NCBI GenBank assembly: GCA_002840835.1
Contig: PHCQ01000004.1
Span: 1 to 64,000, forward strand
Direction: 5' to 3'
Origin: Betaproteobacteria bacterium HGW-Betaproteobacteria-16
GTDB lineage: Bacteria; Pseudomonadota; Gammaproteobacteria; Burkholderiales; Burkholderiaceae_C
Length of the DNA: 64,000 bases
Shown: one piece after another, positions 17,759 to 26,133 of the stretch
Numbering within the stretch: the first letter of the stretch is position 1
Layout: every line of letters starts with the position of its first letter
Program-made: the position numbers and the translations under genes
The notes under the pieces: generated by a model
Databases searched by the model: none
The model's input: the letters and a program-made list of their open reading frames with translations, nothing else
What the model was told of the DNA's origin: nothing

Positions 17759-18208
17759 GTGAGCCCACCGGCAGCGCCCGAACCGGCAAGCGATACGGCC
17801 CAGGGCACGCAGCTGCATGCGTCACGCACGGTGCGCTGGCTGCTGTGGACCGCGGGCACGATCTCGCTGGTGTTGGGCCTCATTGGCGTGGTGTTGCCGG
17901 GCCTGCCCACCACGCCCTTCATCTTGCTCAGCGCGGCCTGCTACGCCAAGGCATCGCCGCGACTGCACCGCTGGCTGACCCACCACCGCTTGCTGGGCCC
18001 CATGGTGCGCGACTGGGAGCAGCACCGCAACCTCACCCGGCGCACCAAGACGGTGGCGCAGGTGTCGATGGTGCTGATGGTGGGCCTCTCGGCCTGGGGC
18101 CTGCGCGAACGACCGGTGCTGCTGGGGGTGGTGCTGGTGGCTGCCGCCGTGGGCGTGTGGGTGGTGGCGCGCATTCCGACACGTCCTGCCCCGCCCGGCG
18201 AAGGCTGA
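17759..18208 (+). CDS. DUF454 (YbaN-like) inner membrane protein
   Basis: 149-residue protein of the DUF454 family from a GTG start. The core is WLLWTAGTISLVLGLIGVVL followed by PGLPTTPFILLSAACYAKAS, the family hallmark, then two C-terminal membrane segments with LRERP between them. The N-terminus (about 20 residues, proline and alanine rich) is uncertain: the open frame continues upstream into repeat sequence, and GTG 17759 is the last start before the conserved part. Function unknown. Confidence 0.78.
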   Translation: MSPPAAPEPASDTAQGTQLHASRTVRWLLWTAGTISLVLGLIGVVLPGLPTTPFILLSAACYAKASPRLHRWLTHHRLLGPMVRDWEQHRNLTRRTKTVAQVSMVLMVGLSAWGLRERPVLLGVVLVAAAVGVWVVARIPTRPAPPGEG

Positions 18209-18227
18209 AAACGCCCTTCGGTTGAGC

Positions 18228-18244
18228 CATAAGGTGCGCTTAAT
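18228..18244 (+). promoter_or_regulatory. PmrA-type direct-repeat box before the thermostable-haemolysin cluster
   Basis: CATAAG-GTGCG-CTTAAT: two hexamers on an 11-bp period, matching the PmrA/BasR pattern YTTAAK-N5-YTTAAK at 11 of 12 hexamer positions. It is 70 bases before the start codon of the haemolysin-like gene. Similar boxes precede cytochrome b561, eptA and the LtaS-like sulfatase, and lie between the response regulator gene and a PAP2 gene. No strong -10 follows. Confidence 0.55.
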
Positions 18245-18313
18245 GTGCGCCGACCACGATGACGTCCATGCGCTCGCCTCCTGTCCTGGCGAGCACGCTC
18301 AGGAGCGTCTTCC

Positions 18314-18976
18314 ATGCAAACATCCCCGTGGCTCACGCCCGTGTTTCCAGCCTCGCCGCTGTGCCTGCCGGCCCCGTCGAAGCGGCTGAACATCCACCCT
18401 GCGGGTGACCCACGCAGACCCGAGATCGAGGCCTTCATCCGGCGCGTCTTTTCTGCGCGCTTCGAGGCCCGGGTCGAGCATTTTGCACCTGTGCTGGTGA
18501 GCCTGAGCGACCCCGTGGACGGGCGCATTCTGGCGGCCGCCGGCTACCGCTCGGCGGGAGAAGCGCCGCTTTTTCTGGAGAACTACCTCCATGAGCCGGT
18601 GGAACAGGTGCTGTCGGGCATTTGCGGCAACCCCGTTGTCCGCGACGGCATTGTGGAGGTCGGCCACCTGGCTTCCGACCAGCCAGGCGAGGGCAGGCGG
18701 CTGATTTTCCTGCTGGGTCAGCACCTCGCCGACGAAGGCGCGCAATGGGTGGTGAGCACGCTCACCGACGCCCTGCGTCAGCTGTTTGTCCGGCTGGGCA
18801 TCACACCGCTGGCCCTGGGGCGCGCCGACCCCAGCCGGCTGGGCACCGCTGCCGCCGCGTCGTGGGGCAGCTACTACGAACACGAACCGATCGTGTTGGC
18901 CGGGCAGTTGCCACAGGCCTTAAAAAGCCTGGCGCGTCGCGAGGCCCGCCAGCGCCGCAACGGGAGGACAGCATGA
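18314..18976 (+). CDS. Thermostable haemolysin (delta-VPH) family, GNAT-like protein
   Basis: 220-residue protein of the T_hemolysin family. Despite the name, the fold is believed related to GNAT acyltransferases and acyl-homoserine-lactone-synthase-like proteins, so an acyl transfer role is plausible. Recognisable regions: EAFIRRVFSARFEARVEHFAP, AAAGYRSAGEAPLFLENYL, and IVEVGHLAS, the usual hallmark. No signal peptide or membrane segment is evident, which argues against a secreted pore-former. It starts a tight cluster: its stop overlaps the next start (ATGA), and the ligase, di-iron protein, SDR and TPR genes follow on the same strand. Confidence 0.85.
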   Translation: MQTSPWLTPVFPASPLCLPAPSKRLNIHPAGDPRRPEIEAFIRRVFSARFEARVEHFAPVLVSLSDPVDGRILAAAGYRSAGEAPLFLENYLHEPVEQVLSGICGNPVVRDGIVEVGHLASDQPGEGRRLIFLLGQHLADEGAQWVVSTLTDALRQLFVRLGITPLALGRADPSRLGTAAAASWGSYYEHEPIVLAGQLPQALKSLARREARQRRNGRTA

Positions 18977-20469
18977 GCGCCGCAGTGCGCAGCACGGAGG
19001 GCAATCCTATGAGCGCAGCACGATCTTCGCCCGCACTGCTGGGCCTGCACGGCGTCATCACCCACGCCGAACTCGATCACGCCGCCCGTGCCCTGGCCGA
19101 GCAGTTCGTGGCCAGTGGCACGCGCGTGCTGGCCACCCTGCTGGACAACAGCCCGGCCTGGGTGATCGCGGACCGTGCGGTGTCGCTGGCTGGCCTGGTT
19201 CATGTGCCGCTGCCCGTGTTCTTCACGCCGTCGCAGATCGGGCACGCCTTGCAGGCCGCGGGTGTGGACACCCTGCTGGCTGCGAATGGCATGCCCATGC
19301 CATGGCCCGGCGCATCGTCCCAGCCCCTTCAACTCGCCGGTTCAGACCTGGTGCTGCATCACCGTGTCGTCGCGCCCGTGCCCCTGCCGCTGCACACCGG
19401 CAAGATCACCTTCACCTCTGGCACCACGGGCACGCCCAAGGGGGTGTGCCTGTCTGACTCGGCGATGCAGCAGGTGGCGAACAGCCTGGCCGAAGCGCTC
19501 GCACCGCTGGCCATCGAGCGCCACCTGTGCGCGCTGCCCCTGCCCGTGCTGCTGGAAAACATCGCTGGCGTGCTGGCACCGCTGTCACAAGGCGCGGCTT
19601 GCATCGTGCTGCCGCTGGAACAGGTCGGCCTGAGCGGATCGTCCCGCTTCGACCCGGCGCGGCTGCAGGCGGCCGTGCTGGCCCATCGGCCGAACAGCAT
19701 GATCCTGTTGCCCCAGTTGCTGCGCGCCTGGACGCTGTGGTTGCAGCACACGCGCCAACGCGCACCGGCCTCGTTGAGCATGGTGGCGGTGGGCGGTGCT
19801 GCGGTGGGTGCGGCCACGCTGCTGGCCGCTCGCGCAGTGGGCATTCCTGCCTATGAAGGCTACGGGCTGTCAGAAGGCGCGTCGGTGCAAACGCTGAACC
19901 TGCCCGGCACCGACCGGCCGGGCAGTGCAGGGCGCCCGCTCCCACACAGCCGCGTGCGCGTCAACGCCCAGGGCGAACTGGAGATTGCTGGCAGCCTGAT
20001 GACGGGCTACCTTGGTGCAGCTGAAGCCGTGCCGGCGTGGTGGCCCACCGGCGACCTGGGCCATATCGACGGCGACGGGTTCGTCCACGTGATGGGGCGC
20101 AGCAAGCATTTGCTCATCACCGCCTATGGCCGCAATGTGTCACCCGAATGGGTGGAAACCTCGCTGTGCGCGCAGGCGGGCGTGGCCCAGGCCGTGGTGT
20201 TTGGCGACGCACAGCCCGCTCTGAGCGCGGTGCTGTGGCCCCTCTTTCCCGAGATCTCCGATGCCCAACTGCAGGCCGCCGTCGACGCGGCCAACCAGAC
20301 CCTGCCGGACTACGCCCGCGTGGCTCGCTGGGTGCGTGCACGGGCGGCATTCCAGCCCGACACCGGTTTGAGCACCGCCAACGGGCGACCGCAGCGCAGC
20401 GCCATCGAGGCCCTGCACGCCGATGCCCTCTTTGAAACCCCTGCCGGCACCACCGCTGCCGTCGCCTGA
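18973..20469 (+). CDS. AMP-binding acyl ligase of the thermostable-haemolysin cluster
   Basis: 498-residue member of the acyl-adenylate superfamily, expected to activate a carboxylic acid as acyl-AMP and then a thioester. Motifs: TFTSGTTGTPKGV (P-loop), YEGYGLSEGASV, WWPTGDLGHIDGDGF and GRSKHLLITAYGRNVSPEW. In the C-terminal A10 motif the expected catalytic Lys of NGK is Arg472 (NGRPQR), which could weaken adenylation or be a subfamily trait. Start at 18973 chosen for the ATGA overlap; ATG 19009 is an alternative. Substrate unknown; a fatty acid is likely given the neighbours. Confidence 0.88.
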   Translation: MSAAVRSTEGNPMSAARSSPALLGLHGVITHAELDHAARALAEQFVASGTRVLATLLDNSPAWVIADRAVSLAGLVHVPLPVFFTPSQIGHALQAAGVDTLLAANGMPMPWPGASSQPLQLAGSDLVLHHRVVAPVPLPLHTGKITFTSGTTGTPKGVCLSDSAMQQVANSLAEALAPLAIERHLCALPLPVLLENIAGVLAPLSQGAACIVLPLEQVGLSGSSRFDPARLQAAVLAHRPNSMILLPQLLRAWTLWLQHTRQRAPASLSMVAVGGAAVGAATLLAARAVGIPAYEGYGLSEGASVQTLNLPGTDRPGSAGRPLPHSRVRVNAQGELEIAGSLMTGYLGAAEAVPAWWPTGDLGHIDGDGFVHVMGRSKHLLITAYGRNVSPEWVETSLCAQAGVAQAVVFGDAQPALSAVLWPLFPEISDAQLQAAVDAANQTLPDYARVARWVRARAAFQPDTGLSTANGRPQRSAIEALHADALFETPAGTTAAVA

Positions 20470-20490
20470 ACAAACCCCAAAGGACCCACC

Positions 20491-21180
20491 ATGAATTTCC
20501 ATCAACGCCTGATCCGCGACACCGAAGCCGACCGCCTCGCCATGCTGGGCGCCCCCATCATTCAGGGGTGCCTGAATGGGGCGGTGTCGCTGCCGAGCTA
20601 CATCGCCTTCCTGACCGAGGCCTACAACCACGTGCACCACACGGTGCCCCTGCTCAAGGCCTGCAAGGCCGCCCTGCCACCGCACCATGCCTGGCTGGAG
20701 GGCGCCATGGACGAATACGTCGAGGAGGAACAAGGGCACGACGAATGGATTCTGGATGACATCCGTGCCTGCGGTGGCGACGCCGAAGCCGTGCGCCAGG
20801 GTCGCCCCGCTCACGCCACCGAGGTGATGGTGGCCTACGCCTACGACACCATCGCACGCCGCAATCCGCTGGGCTTCTTCGGAATGGTGCATGTGCTCGA
20901 AGGCACGAGCGTGGCGCTGGCCCTGCTCGCCGCCGACCAGATCCAGCACGCGCTGCAGTTGCCCGATGCGGCCTTCAGCTACCTGCGCTCGCACGGCACC
21001 CTCGACCAGGAACACACGGCCCATTTCGCGCTGCTGATGGACCAGATCCTCGATCCGCAGGACCAGGCCGACATCGTGCACGGCGCGCGCGCCTTCTACC
21101 GCCTCTACGGCGACGTGTTCCGCGGCCTGCCCCTGCCGGCCATGTCATCCCAGCCGCAACTGGCCGGAGCGTCCGCATGA
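20491..21180 (+). CDS. TenA-like haem-oxygenase-fold di-iron oxidase (HDO-type)
   Basis: 229-residue all-helical protein of the iron-containing redox enzyme/HDO group. The probable metal ligands are in place: Glu43 with His47-His50 in EAYNHVHH, E80-Q-G-H83, Glu137 in VLEGTS, and the E174-H175/H178 cluster in DQEHTAHF. Related HDO enzymes oxidise free or carrier-bound acyl and amino substrates (for example UndA, which makes 1-alkenes from fatty acids); by analogy this enzyme may oxidise the product of the adjacent ligase. The ATG has AAAGGA upstream; the stop overlaps the SDR start. Confidence 0.85.
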   Translation: MNFHQRLIRDTEADRLAMLGAPIIQGCLNGAVSLPSYIAFLTEAYNHVHHTVPLLKACKAALPPHHAWLEGAMDEYVEEEQGHDEWILDDIRACGGDAEAVRQGRPAHATEVMVAYAYDTIARRNPLGFFGMVHVLEGTSVALALLAADQIQHALQLPDAAFSYLRSHGTLDQEHTAHFALLMDQILDPQDQADIVHGARAFYRLYGDVFRGLPLPAMSSQPQLAGASA

Positions 21181-21968
21181 AGCCGACCCAAGCCCGCGTG
21201 CTGCTCACCGGGGCCACCGGCGGCATTGGCCAGGCCACGGCGCGCGCGCTGCTGCGGGCTGGTGCGTCGCTGCTGCTGGTGGGGCGCTCTGAAGGCGCCC
21301 TGGACGAGCTGTCGCGCCAGCTCACGGCCGCCGGCGCATCCGCCTCACGCGTGCGATGGATCGCGGCCGACCTCACGCAGGCCAGGGACGTGCAGCGCCT
21401 GGTGGTTGAGGCGGCGCGGCTGGACTGCAACGTGGTCATTCACGGTGCCGGCCTGCCGGCGTTCGGCGCGCTCCAGACGCTGCCGGCGGCCGACATCCGC
21501 AGCGTCCTGCAAACCAACCTGGAAGTGCCGGTGCTGCTCACCAAGGCGCTGCTCCCCCGCCTGCTGACACTGCCGCAAGCGCAGATTGTCTGCGTGGGAT
21601 CGGCGCTGGGCCGCATGGGCCTGCCCGGATTCAGCGTCTACAGCGCCAGCAAGTTCGGCCTGCTCGGGTTTGCCGAAGCGCTGCGCCGAGAACTCGCCGA
21701 CACCACCGTGCGGGTGCAGTACATCGGCCCGCGCACCACGCGCACGCGCTTCAACGCGCCCGCCGTGACCGCCTACAACCGCGCCACCGGCACCACCGAG
21801 GACACGCCCGAGTTCGTGGCCAATGCCATCGTGCAACTGCTCACCGACGGCACCGCCGAGCGCTTCCTGGGCTTTCCGGAACGGCTCGCGGTGCGCCTCA
21901 ATGCACTGGCACCCGCCTGGTTCGACCGGGTGTTCCGAAAACACGCGGCCCACCTGCGCAACAGCTAG
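21177..21968 (+). CDS. Short-chain dehydrogenase/reductase of the cluster
   Basis: 263-residue classical SDR. NAD(P) site TGATGGIGQATARALL (about residues 12-27), active-site Ser in VCVGSALGRMG and Tyr-Lys in VYSASKFGLLGFAEALRREL. The C-terminus (VQYIGPRTTRTRFNAPAV) is typical of acyl-carrier or fatty-aldehyde related SDRs, but the substrate is unknown. Start overlaps the di-iron protein stop by four bases, so the four enzymes are probably made in fixed ratio. Confidence 0.9.
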   Translation: MKPTQARVLLTGATGGIGQATARALLRAGASLLLVGRSEGALDELSRQLTAAGASASRVRWIAADLTQARDVQRLVVEAARLDCNVVIHGAGLPAFGALQTLPAADIRSVLQTNLEVPVLLTKALLPRLLTLPQAQIVCVGSALGRMGLPGFSVYSASKFGLLGFAEALRRELADTTVRVQYIGPRTTRTRFNAPAVTAYNRATGTTEDTPEFVANAIVQLLTDGTAERFLGFPERLAVRLNALAPAWFDRVFRKHAAHLRNS

Positions 21969-22041
21969 AACCCCACCCCCGCCGCGCCATCCACCCCGTT
22001 GGCGCGTCATTGATCCGCATCGCCTTCAAAGGAGTTTCAAC

Positions 22042-22728
22042 ATGTCATCCATTCGAACCCATACACCTTCCAGCCTCTTTGCCCAGCGTCGCCAGTGGCT
22101 GGCCGCCTTCATGGGCGCGACCCTGATGCTGCTCACCCCCCTGTCGCAAGCCGCCCCGGTGGACGATGCGGTGCAGGAACTGCAGCAGAGCTGGGAATCC
22201 ATCCGCTACCAGGCGCCGGCCAACGAACGCGAAAAGCGCTTCGAAGCGCTGGCCACCCGCGCCCGGGAACTCAGCACTTCGCTACAGGGCCGCGCCGAAC
22301 CCCTGATCTGGGAGGGCATCATCGTCAGCTCCCTGGCCGGGGAAAAGGGCGGCCTGGGTGCACTGCCCCTGGTGAAGCAGGCCAAGGGCCTGTACGAAGC
22401 GGCGCTGGGCATCGACCCCAAGGCGCTGGACGGCTCGGCCTACAACAGCCTGGGCGTGCTGTATTACAAGGTGCCGGGCTGGCCCATCGGTTTTGGCAAC
22501 AAGACCAAGGCCGACGAACTGCTGCGCCAGGCGCTGACCATCAACCCCAACGGCATCGATCCCAATTTCTTCTATGCCGAGTACCTGATCGAGACCAAGC
22601 GGCCCAGCGAAGCAGTGGTCTACCTGGAACGCGCGCTGAAGGCACCGGACCGGCCGGGCCGCTCACTGGCCGATACCGGTCGCAGGGAAGAGGCGCGGCA
22701 GCTAATGGAGAAGGTCAAGGGACTCTGA
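22042..22728 (+). CDS. Secreted or periplasmic TPR protein of the cluster
   Basis: 228-residue protein with a signal peptide (hydrophobic stretch at about 22-38 ending LSQAAP). The body holds tetratricopeptide-like helices, clearest at KTKADELLRQALTINPNGID and FFYAEYLIETKRPSEAVVYL. AAAGGAG lies seven bases before the ATG. It follows the SDR by 73 bases and ends just before a strong bidirectional terminator, so it is the last gene of the cluster. It may help export or place the product in the envelope. Confidence 0.8.
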   Translation: MSSIRTHTPSSLFAQRRQWLAAFMGATLMLLTPLSQAAPVDDAVQELQQSWESIRYQAPANEREKRFEALATRARELSTSLQGRAEPLIWEGIIVSSLAGEKGGLGALPLVKQAKGLYEAALGIDPKALDGSAYNSLGVLYYKVPGWPIGFGNKTKADELLRQALTINPNGIDPNFFYAEYLIETKRPSEAVVYLERALKAPDRPGRSLADTGRREEARQLMEKVKGL

Positions 22729-22738
22729 AGCCTTCTGT

Positions 22739-22759
22739 GGATGGGGCGGGGCCCCATCC
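22739..22759. terminator. Bidirectional hairpin between the TPR gene and pgk
   Basis: GGATGGGG-CGGGG-CCCCATCC, a perfect 8-bp stem between convergent genes. There is no long T-run, so termination may rely on the stem or on Rho. Confidence 0.6.
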
Positions 22760-22765
22760 CAGATC

Positions 22766-23959
22766 TCAGCCAGCGCGCCGCGCCAGCACCTCGAAAGCTG
22801 GCAGTGTCTTGCCTTCCAGCACTTCCAGGAACGCGCCGCCGCCGGTGGAGATGTAGCCCACGTCCTTCTCGATGCCGTACTTGGCAATGGCGGCCAGCGT
22901 GTCGCCACCACCGGCGATGGAGAAGGCGCTGCTCTCGGCAATCGCCTGCGCAATCACCTTGGTGCCGTTTTCAAACGCGGCGAATTCAAACACACCCACC
23001 GGGCCGTTCCACACAATGGTGCCGGCCTGCTTGAGTTGCCCGGCCAGCTTGGCGGCCGTCTCGGGCCCGATGTCCAGGATCAGGTCGTCGTCGTCCACCT
23101 CGGTGGCCTTCTTGACCGTGGCGGGCGCGTCGGCGGCAAAGGCCTTGGCAGTCACCACGTCGGTGGGAATCGGCACTTCGGCGCCGCGTGCCTTCATGGC
23201 CTCGATCACAGCCTTGGCTTCACCCACCAGGTCGGCTTCGGCCAGGCTCTTGCCGATCTTGAGGCCCGCCGCAAGCATGAAGGTGTTGGCGATGCCGCCG
23301 CCCACAATCAGGCCGTCCACGTTTTTTGCCAGCGCCTGCAGGATGGTGAGCTTGGTGCTGACCTTGCTGCCGGCGACGATCGCCAGCAGCGGGCGCTTCG
23401 GGTTGGCCAGCGCCTTGCCAATGGCGTCCATCTCTGCCGCCAGCAGCGGGCCGGCGCAAGCGATGGGCGCGGTTTCGGCGATGCCGTAGGTGGTGCCTTC
23501 TGCGCGGTGCGCGGTGCCGAAGGCGTCGTGCACGAAGATGTCGCAGAGTTGGCCGAGCTTGGCAGCCAGTTCCGGGCTGTTCTTCTTCTCGCCCACGTTC
23601 ACGCGGCAGTTCTCCAGCAGCACCACTTCACCGGGCGCCACAGAGAATTCACCATCGACCCAGTTCGAGACCAGCCGCACCGAGCGGTTCATGAGCTGGC
23701 CCAGGCGCGCGGCGATAGGCGCCAGGGAGTCTTCTGGCTTGAGCTGGCCTTCGGTGGGGCGCCCCAGGTGGCTGGTCACCATGACCGCCGCACCCGCATC
23801 CAGCGCCATCTGGATGGCCGGAATGGAAGCGCGGATGCGTGTGTCTTCGGTGATCTCGCCCGCATCGTTCTGCGGCACGTTGAGGTCGGCCCGGATGAAG
23901 ACGCGCTGGCCGCTGGCGCGGCCGCTGGAACAGAGGTCAGAGAATCGGATGAATTGCAT
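22766..23959 (-). CDS. pgk: Phosphoglycerate kinase
   Basis: 397-residue glycolytic enzyme (1,3-bisphosphoglycerate + ADP to 3-phosphoglycerate + ATP), cytoplasmic. Motifs: [57 protein letters not shown] and [14 protein letters not shown] with [17 protein letters not shown] at the end. ATG at 23959 with AAGG upstream; longer open frame beyond it is non-coding. Convergent with the preceding cluster. Confidence 0.98.
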   Translation of the reverse strand: MQFIRFSDLCSSGRASGQRVFIRADLNVPQNDAGEITEDTRIRASIPAIQMALDAGAAVMVTSHLGRPTEGQLKPEDSLAPIAARLGQLMNRSVRLVSNWVDGEFSVAPGEVVLLENCRVNVGEKKNSPELAAKLGQLCDIFVHDAFGTAHRAEGTTYGIAETAPIACAGPLLAAEMDAIGKALANPKRPLLAIVAGSKVSTKLTILQALAKNVDGLIVGGGIANTFMLAAGLKIGKSLAEADLVGEAKAVIEAMKARGAEVPIPTDVVTAKAFAADAPATVKKATEVDDDDLILDIGPETAAKLAGQLKQAGTIVWNGPVGVFEFAAFENGTKVIAQAIAESSAFSIAGGGDTLAAIAKYGIEKDVGYISTGGGAFLEVLEGKTLPAFEVLARRAG

Positions 23960-24074
23960 GGTGGTGCCTTGAGCGGACAGCGGTGCTGCGGGATGGAAGG
24001 AACGCAGGTGACAAACGTGCAGCGTAAATTGTAGGCATTGCTGCCCGGGTGACTGCAGCGGCGAGGCGCCGAGG

Positions 24075-24650
24075 TCAATCCAGGCGAGGGTGCCGTGCCA
24101 CGGAGGCCTTGGCGCGGGTGCCGGCGAGCCACGCCCGACCCCGGCTCCAGCGGTGGACCACGAGCCAGGCCACCACCGTGGCCAACAGGGCACCGGTCAG
24201 CACATCAACCGGGTAATGCAGGCCCAGTGCGAGGCGGCTCCAGCTGATCAGCACACCCACCGCCAGCAGCAGCGCACCCCCGACGACATGCGGCGCGGAC
24301 AACCAGCCCACCACCCCCAGGGCCATCGCCACGCTGGCGTGGCTGCTTGGAAAACTGGGCGAGGGTGAATGTGCCAGCCAGAGATGCCCCAGGCCCGAAA
24401 CGAAGGGCCTGGGCATCGGCAGCGCCCACTGAATACCGCGCGCCAGCAGCCAGGCCAGGGCCATGGCCAGCAGCATCTGGCGCGCCATGCAGCGCCAGCG
24501 CGGCTGGCCCACTGCCGCCAGGCTGAAGGCAAATACAAGCACCCAGGCAGGCAGCTGGACCGTGGCGAACCGCGCCAGCGACAGGCTCCATGGGCTCGCC
24601 GAGGGCGACAGGTTCAACCAGAGGAACAGCGAGTGGTGAAAGTCGCTCAT
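24075..24650 (-). CDS. PAP2-family membrane phosphatase (undecaprenyl-diphosphatase-like)
   Basis: 191-residue protein with about five membrane segments. The three acid-phosphatase motifs are visible: [27 protein letters not shown], and [16 protein letters not shown]. Proteins of this size resemble BcrC and YbjG, which recycle undecaprenyl diphosphate; activity on other lipid phosphates cannot be excluded. Upstream of pgk on the same strand but separated by 115 bases. Divergent from cytochrome b561. Confidence 0.85.
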   Translation of the reverse strand: MSDFHHSLFLWLNLSPSASPWSLSLARFATVQLPAWVLVFAFSLAAVGQPRWRCMARQMLLAMALAWLLARGIQWALPMPRPFVSGLGHLWLAHSPSPSFPSSHASVAMALGVVGWLSAPHVVGGALLLAVGVLISWSRLALGLHYPVDVLTGALLATVVAWLVVHRWSRGRAWLAGTRAKASVARHPRLD

Positions 24651-24768
24651 GGGTGCGCACCCGAGTGACTGGAGCGCTCGCCAGAAGGCGGCTGAGGGGG
24701 TCGCTGCATGGACTGAGGGTCTCCAGACGTTTTTGATGGATGCACCGCCCGGACCTTAAACGATCCGG

Positions 24769-24785
24769 CTTATGCAACGCTTATG
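24769..24785 (+). promoter_or_regulatory. PmrA-like tandem box upstream of cytochrome b561
   Basis: CTTATG-CAACG-CTTATG. It lies within a perfect tandem 9-mer GCTTATGCA repeated on an 11-bp period (24768-24776 and 24779-24787), one helical turn, the usual footprint of an OmpR-family dimer. A related CTTAAA stands at 24755. A -10-like GGCAAT at 24799-24804 is 13 bases beyond. Confidence 0.55.
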
Positions 24786-24911
24786 CAGAGCCCTTTCGGG
24801 CAATCCCTGAATTTAAGCGGGCACTAATTTTTACAACCCAGTATCGGCCTCGACCCATCGGTCATTGTGAATGTGTCCTTGTCCCTACCAACCATTTCAG
24901 GAGGTTCCCCC

Positions 24912-25460
24912 ATGTCATCCACCCCGCTCACCGGGCGCTACCGCACCTCAACCATCGCCCTGCACTGGGTCATGCTGTTGCTGCTGGTGGCGGTCTACGC
25001 CAGCATCGAATTGCGTGAGCTGTTCCCCAAAGGCAGCGATCCGCGCGAAAACATCAAGGCCCTGCACTTCATGCTGGGCATTTGCGTGCTCGCACTGGTG
25101 AGCCTGCGATTGGCGCTGCGCTTGTCGACGCCGGCACCACGCATTGAACCCGCGCCTTCTCGTGCGCAGCAGATCGGGTCGACGCTGATGCACGCCGCGC
25201 TGTATGGGTTCATGGTCGGCATGCCGCTGGCGGGCTGGCTCTACCTGAGCGCCAAAGGCAGCCCTGTGCCGTTCTTTGGTCTGGAATTGCCGGCCCTGAT
25301 GGGCAAGGACCTTCAGTTCGCAGCGCGGATCAAGGAATGGCACGAGACGGTGGGCGAAGCCGGCTACTGGTTCATCGGCCTGCACGCCGCTGCCGCCCTG
25401 TTTCACCACCACGTGATCAAGGACAACACCTTGCGGCGCATGTTGCCTTCGCGGGGCTGA
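24912..25460 (+). CDS. Cytochrome b561 family protein (CybB/YceJ-like)
   Basis: 182-residue inner-membrane dihaem cytochrome of the bacterial b561 family, thought to move electrons between quinones and other carriers, including superoxide in E. coli CybB. Four membrane segments; haem-ligand histidines in IALHWVMLLL, NIKALHFMLGI, IKEWHETVGEAG and GLHAAAALFHHHVIKDNTL. ATG at 24912 with AGGAGG eight bases upstream was preferred to an earlier GTG. A PmrA-like box lies in its promoter. Confidence 0.92.
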   Translation: MSSTPLTGRYRTSTIALHWVMLLLLVAVYASIELRELFPKGSDPRENIKALHFMLGICVLALVSLRLALRLSTPAPRIEPAPSRAQQIGSTLMHAALYGFMVGMPLAGWLYLSAKGSPVPFFGLELPALMGKDLQFAARIKEWHETVGEAGYWFIGLHAAAALFHHHVIKDNTLRRMLPSRG

Positions 25461-25513
25461 AGGACCGTGCAACCGCTCCGGATTCACCCAACACTTGAAC
25501 AACTGGCCCAGCC

Positions 25514-25867
25514 ATGAACACAACACCCTCTCGCTCCACCACAGCCTGGCTATTGGCGCTCTTGGCGCTCCTGGCCTGCTGGAGCGGCATTGCCATGGCC
25601 AGCACGCCCACCGAAAAGGTGGTGTGCACCCAGTTGCCGCGCTCGCAATGGATGTCGGAGCAGCAGGCCCGGGTCGCGTTCGACGCGCCCCGGTACCTGC
25701 TGGTGCGCTTCAAGATCTCCCGGGGCAACTGCCACGAGTTCTACGCGGTGGAAAAAGACGGCACTGTGGTGGAGGCGTACCGGCACCCCGTCACCGGCGA
25801 AACGGTGCGCCTGACACGCGTGCCGCCGCCCACCGCCACAACAGTCATCGATGTCACGCGGCAGTGA
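25514..25867 (+). CDS. Small exported PepSY-like protein
   Basis: 117-residue protein with a signal peptide ending near SGIAMAS. The mature part resembles one PepSY repeat: CTQLPRSQWMSEQQARVAF, YLLVRFKISRGNCHEFYAV, EKDGTVVEAYRHPVTGE. Two cysteines (VVCTQ, GNCHE) could form a disulfide. PepSY proteins are often paired with b-type cytochromes and two-component systems, and here it sits 53 bases after cytochrome b561 on the same strand. Function unknown. Confidence 0.75.
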   Translation: MNTTPSRSTTAWLLALLALLACWSGIAMASTPTEKVVCTQLPRSQWMSEQQARVAFDAPRYLLVRFKISRGNCHEFYAVEKDGTVVEAYRHPVTGETVRLTRVPPPTATTVIDVTRQ

Positions 25868-25889
25868 CGACGCCGCTCCACCTCAAGGA

Positions 25890-26054
25890 TCAGACCACAC
25901 TGATCACGAAATCGGCCTTGCCCACTGAGCACTCGGGGCAGCGCCAGTCTTCCGGCACATCGGCCCAGCGCGTCCCGGGCGGGATGCCGTCCTCGGGTCG
26001 GCCGGCGGCCTCGTCGTAAAAAAATCCGCAGACCACGCAGAGATAGCAGTTCAT
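25890..26054 (-). CDS. Rubredoxin
   Basis: 54-residue iron-only redox protein. Two Cys pairs bind the iron: [14 protein letters not shown] and [11 protein letters not shown]. The body [16 protein letters not shown] is the usual rubredoxin core. The ATG at 26054 opens MNCYLCVVC with a GAAAGG sequence upstream; a longer frame begins 18 bases earlier and is less likely. Convergent with the PepSY-like gene and downstream of the cytochrome b gene. Confidence 0.95.
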   Translation of the reverse strand: MNCYLCVVCGFFYDEAAGRPEDGIPPGTRWADVPEDWRCPECSVGKADFVISVV

Positions 26055-26133
26055 GGGGGGGCCTTTCTTCAAGGTTCAAATGAGGGTTGGAAAAGGATGG
26101 GGCGGGAGACCCGGAAACGAACGGGCCACAGCG

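Noticed and set aside
17490..17762. 90-codon plus-strand frame before the DUF454 gene
   Set aside because: Most of it is palindromic repeat DNA; only about the first 30 residues are unique and they match nothing.
18314..18976. Haemolysin as a secreted toxin
   Set aside because: No signal peptide or membrane segment, and the neighbours are acyl-metabolism enzymes; name kept only as a family label.
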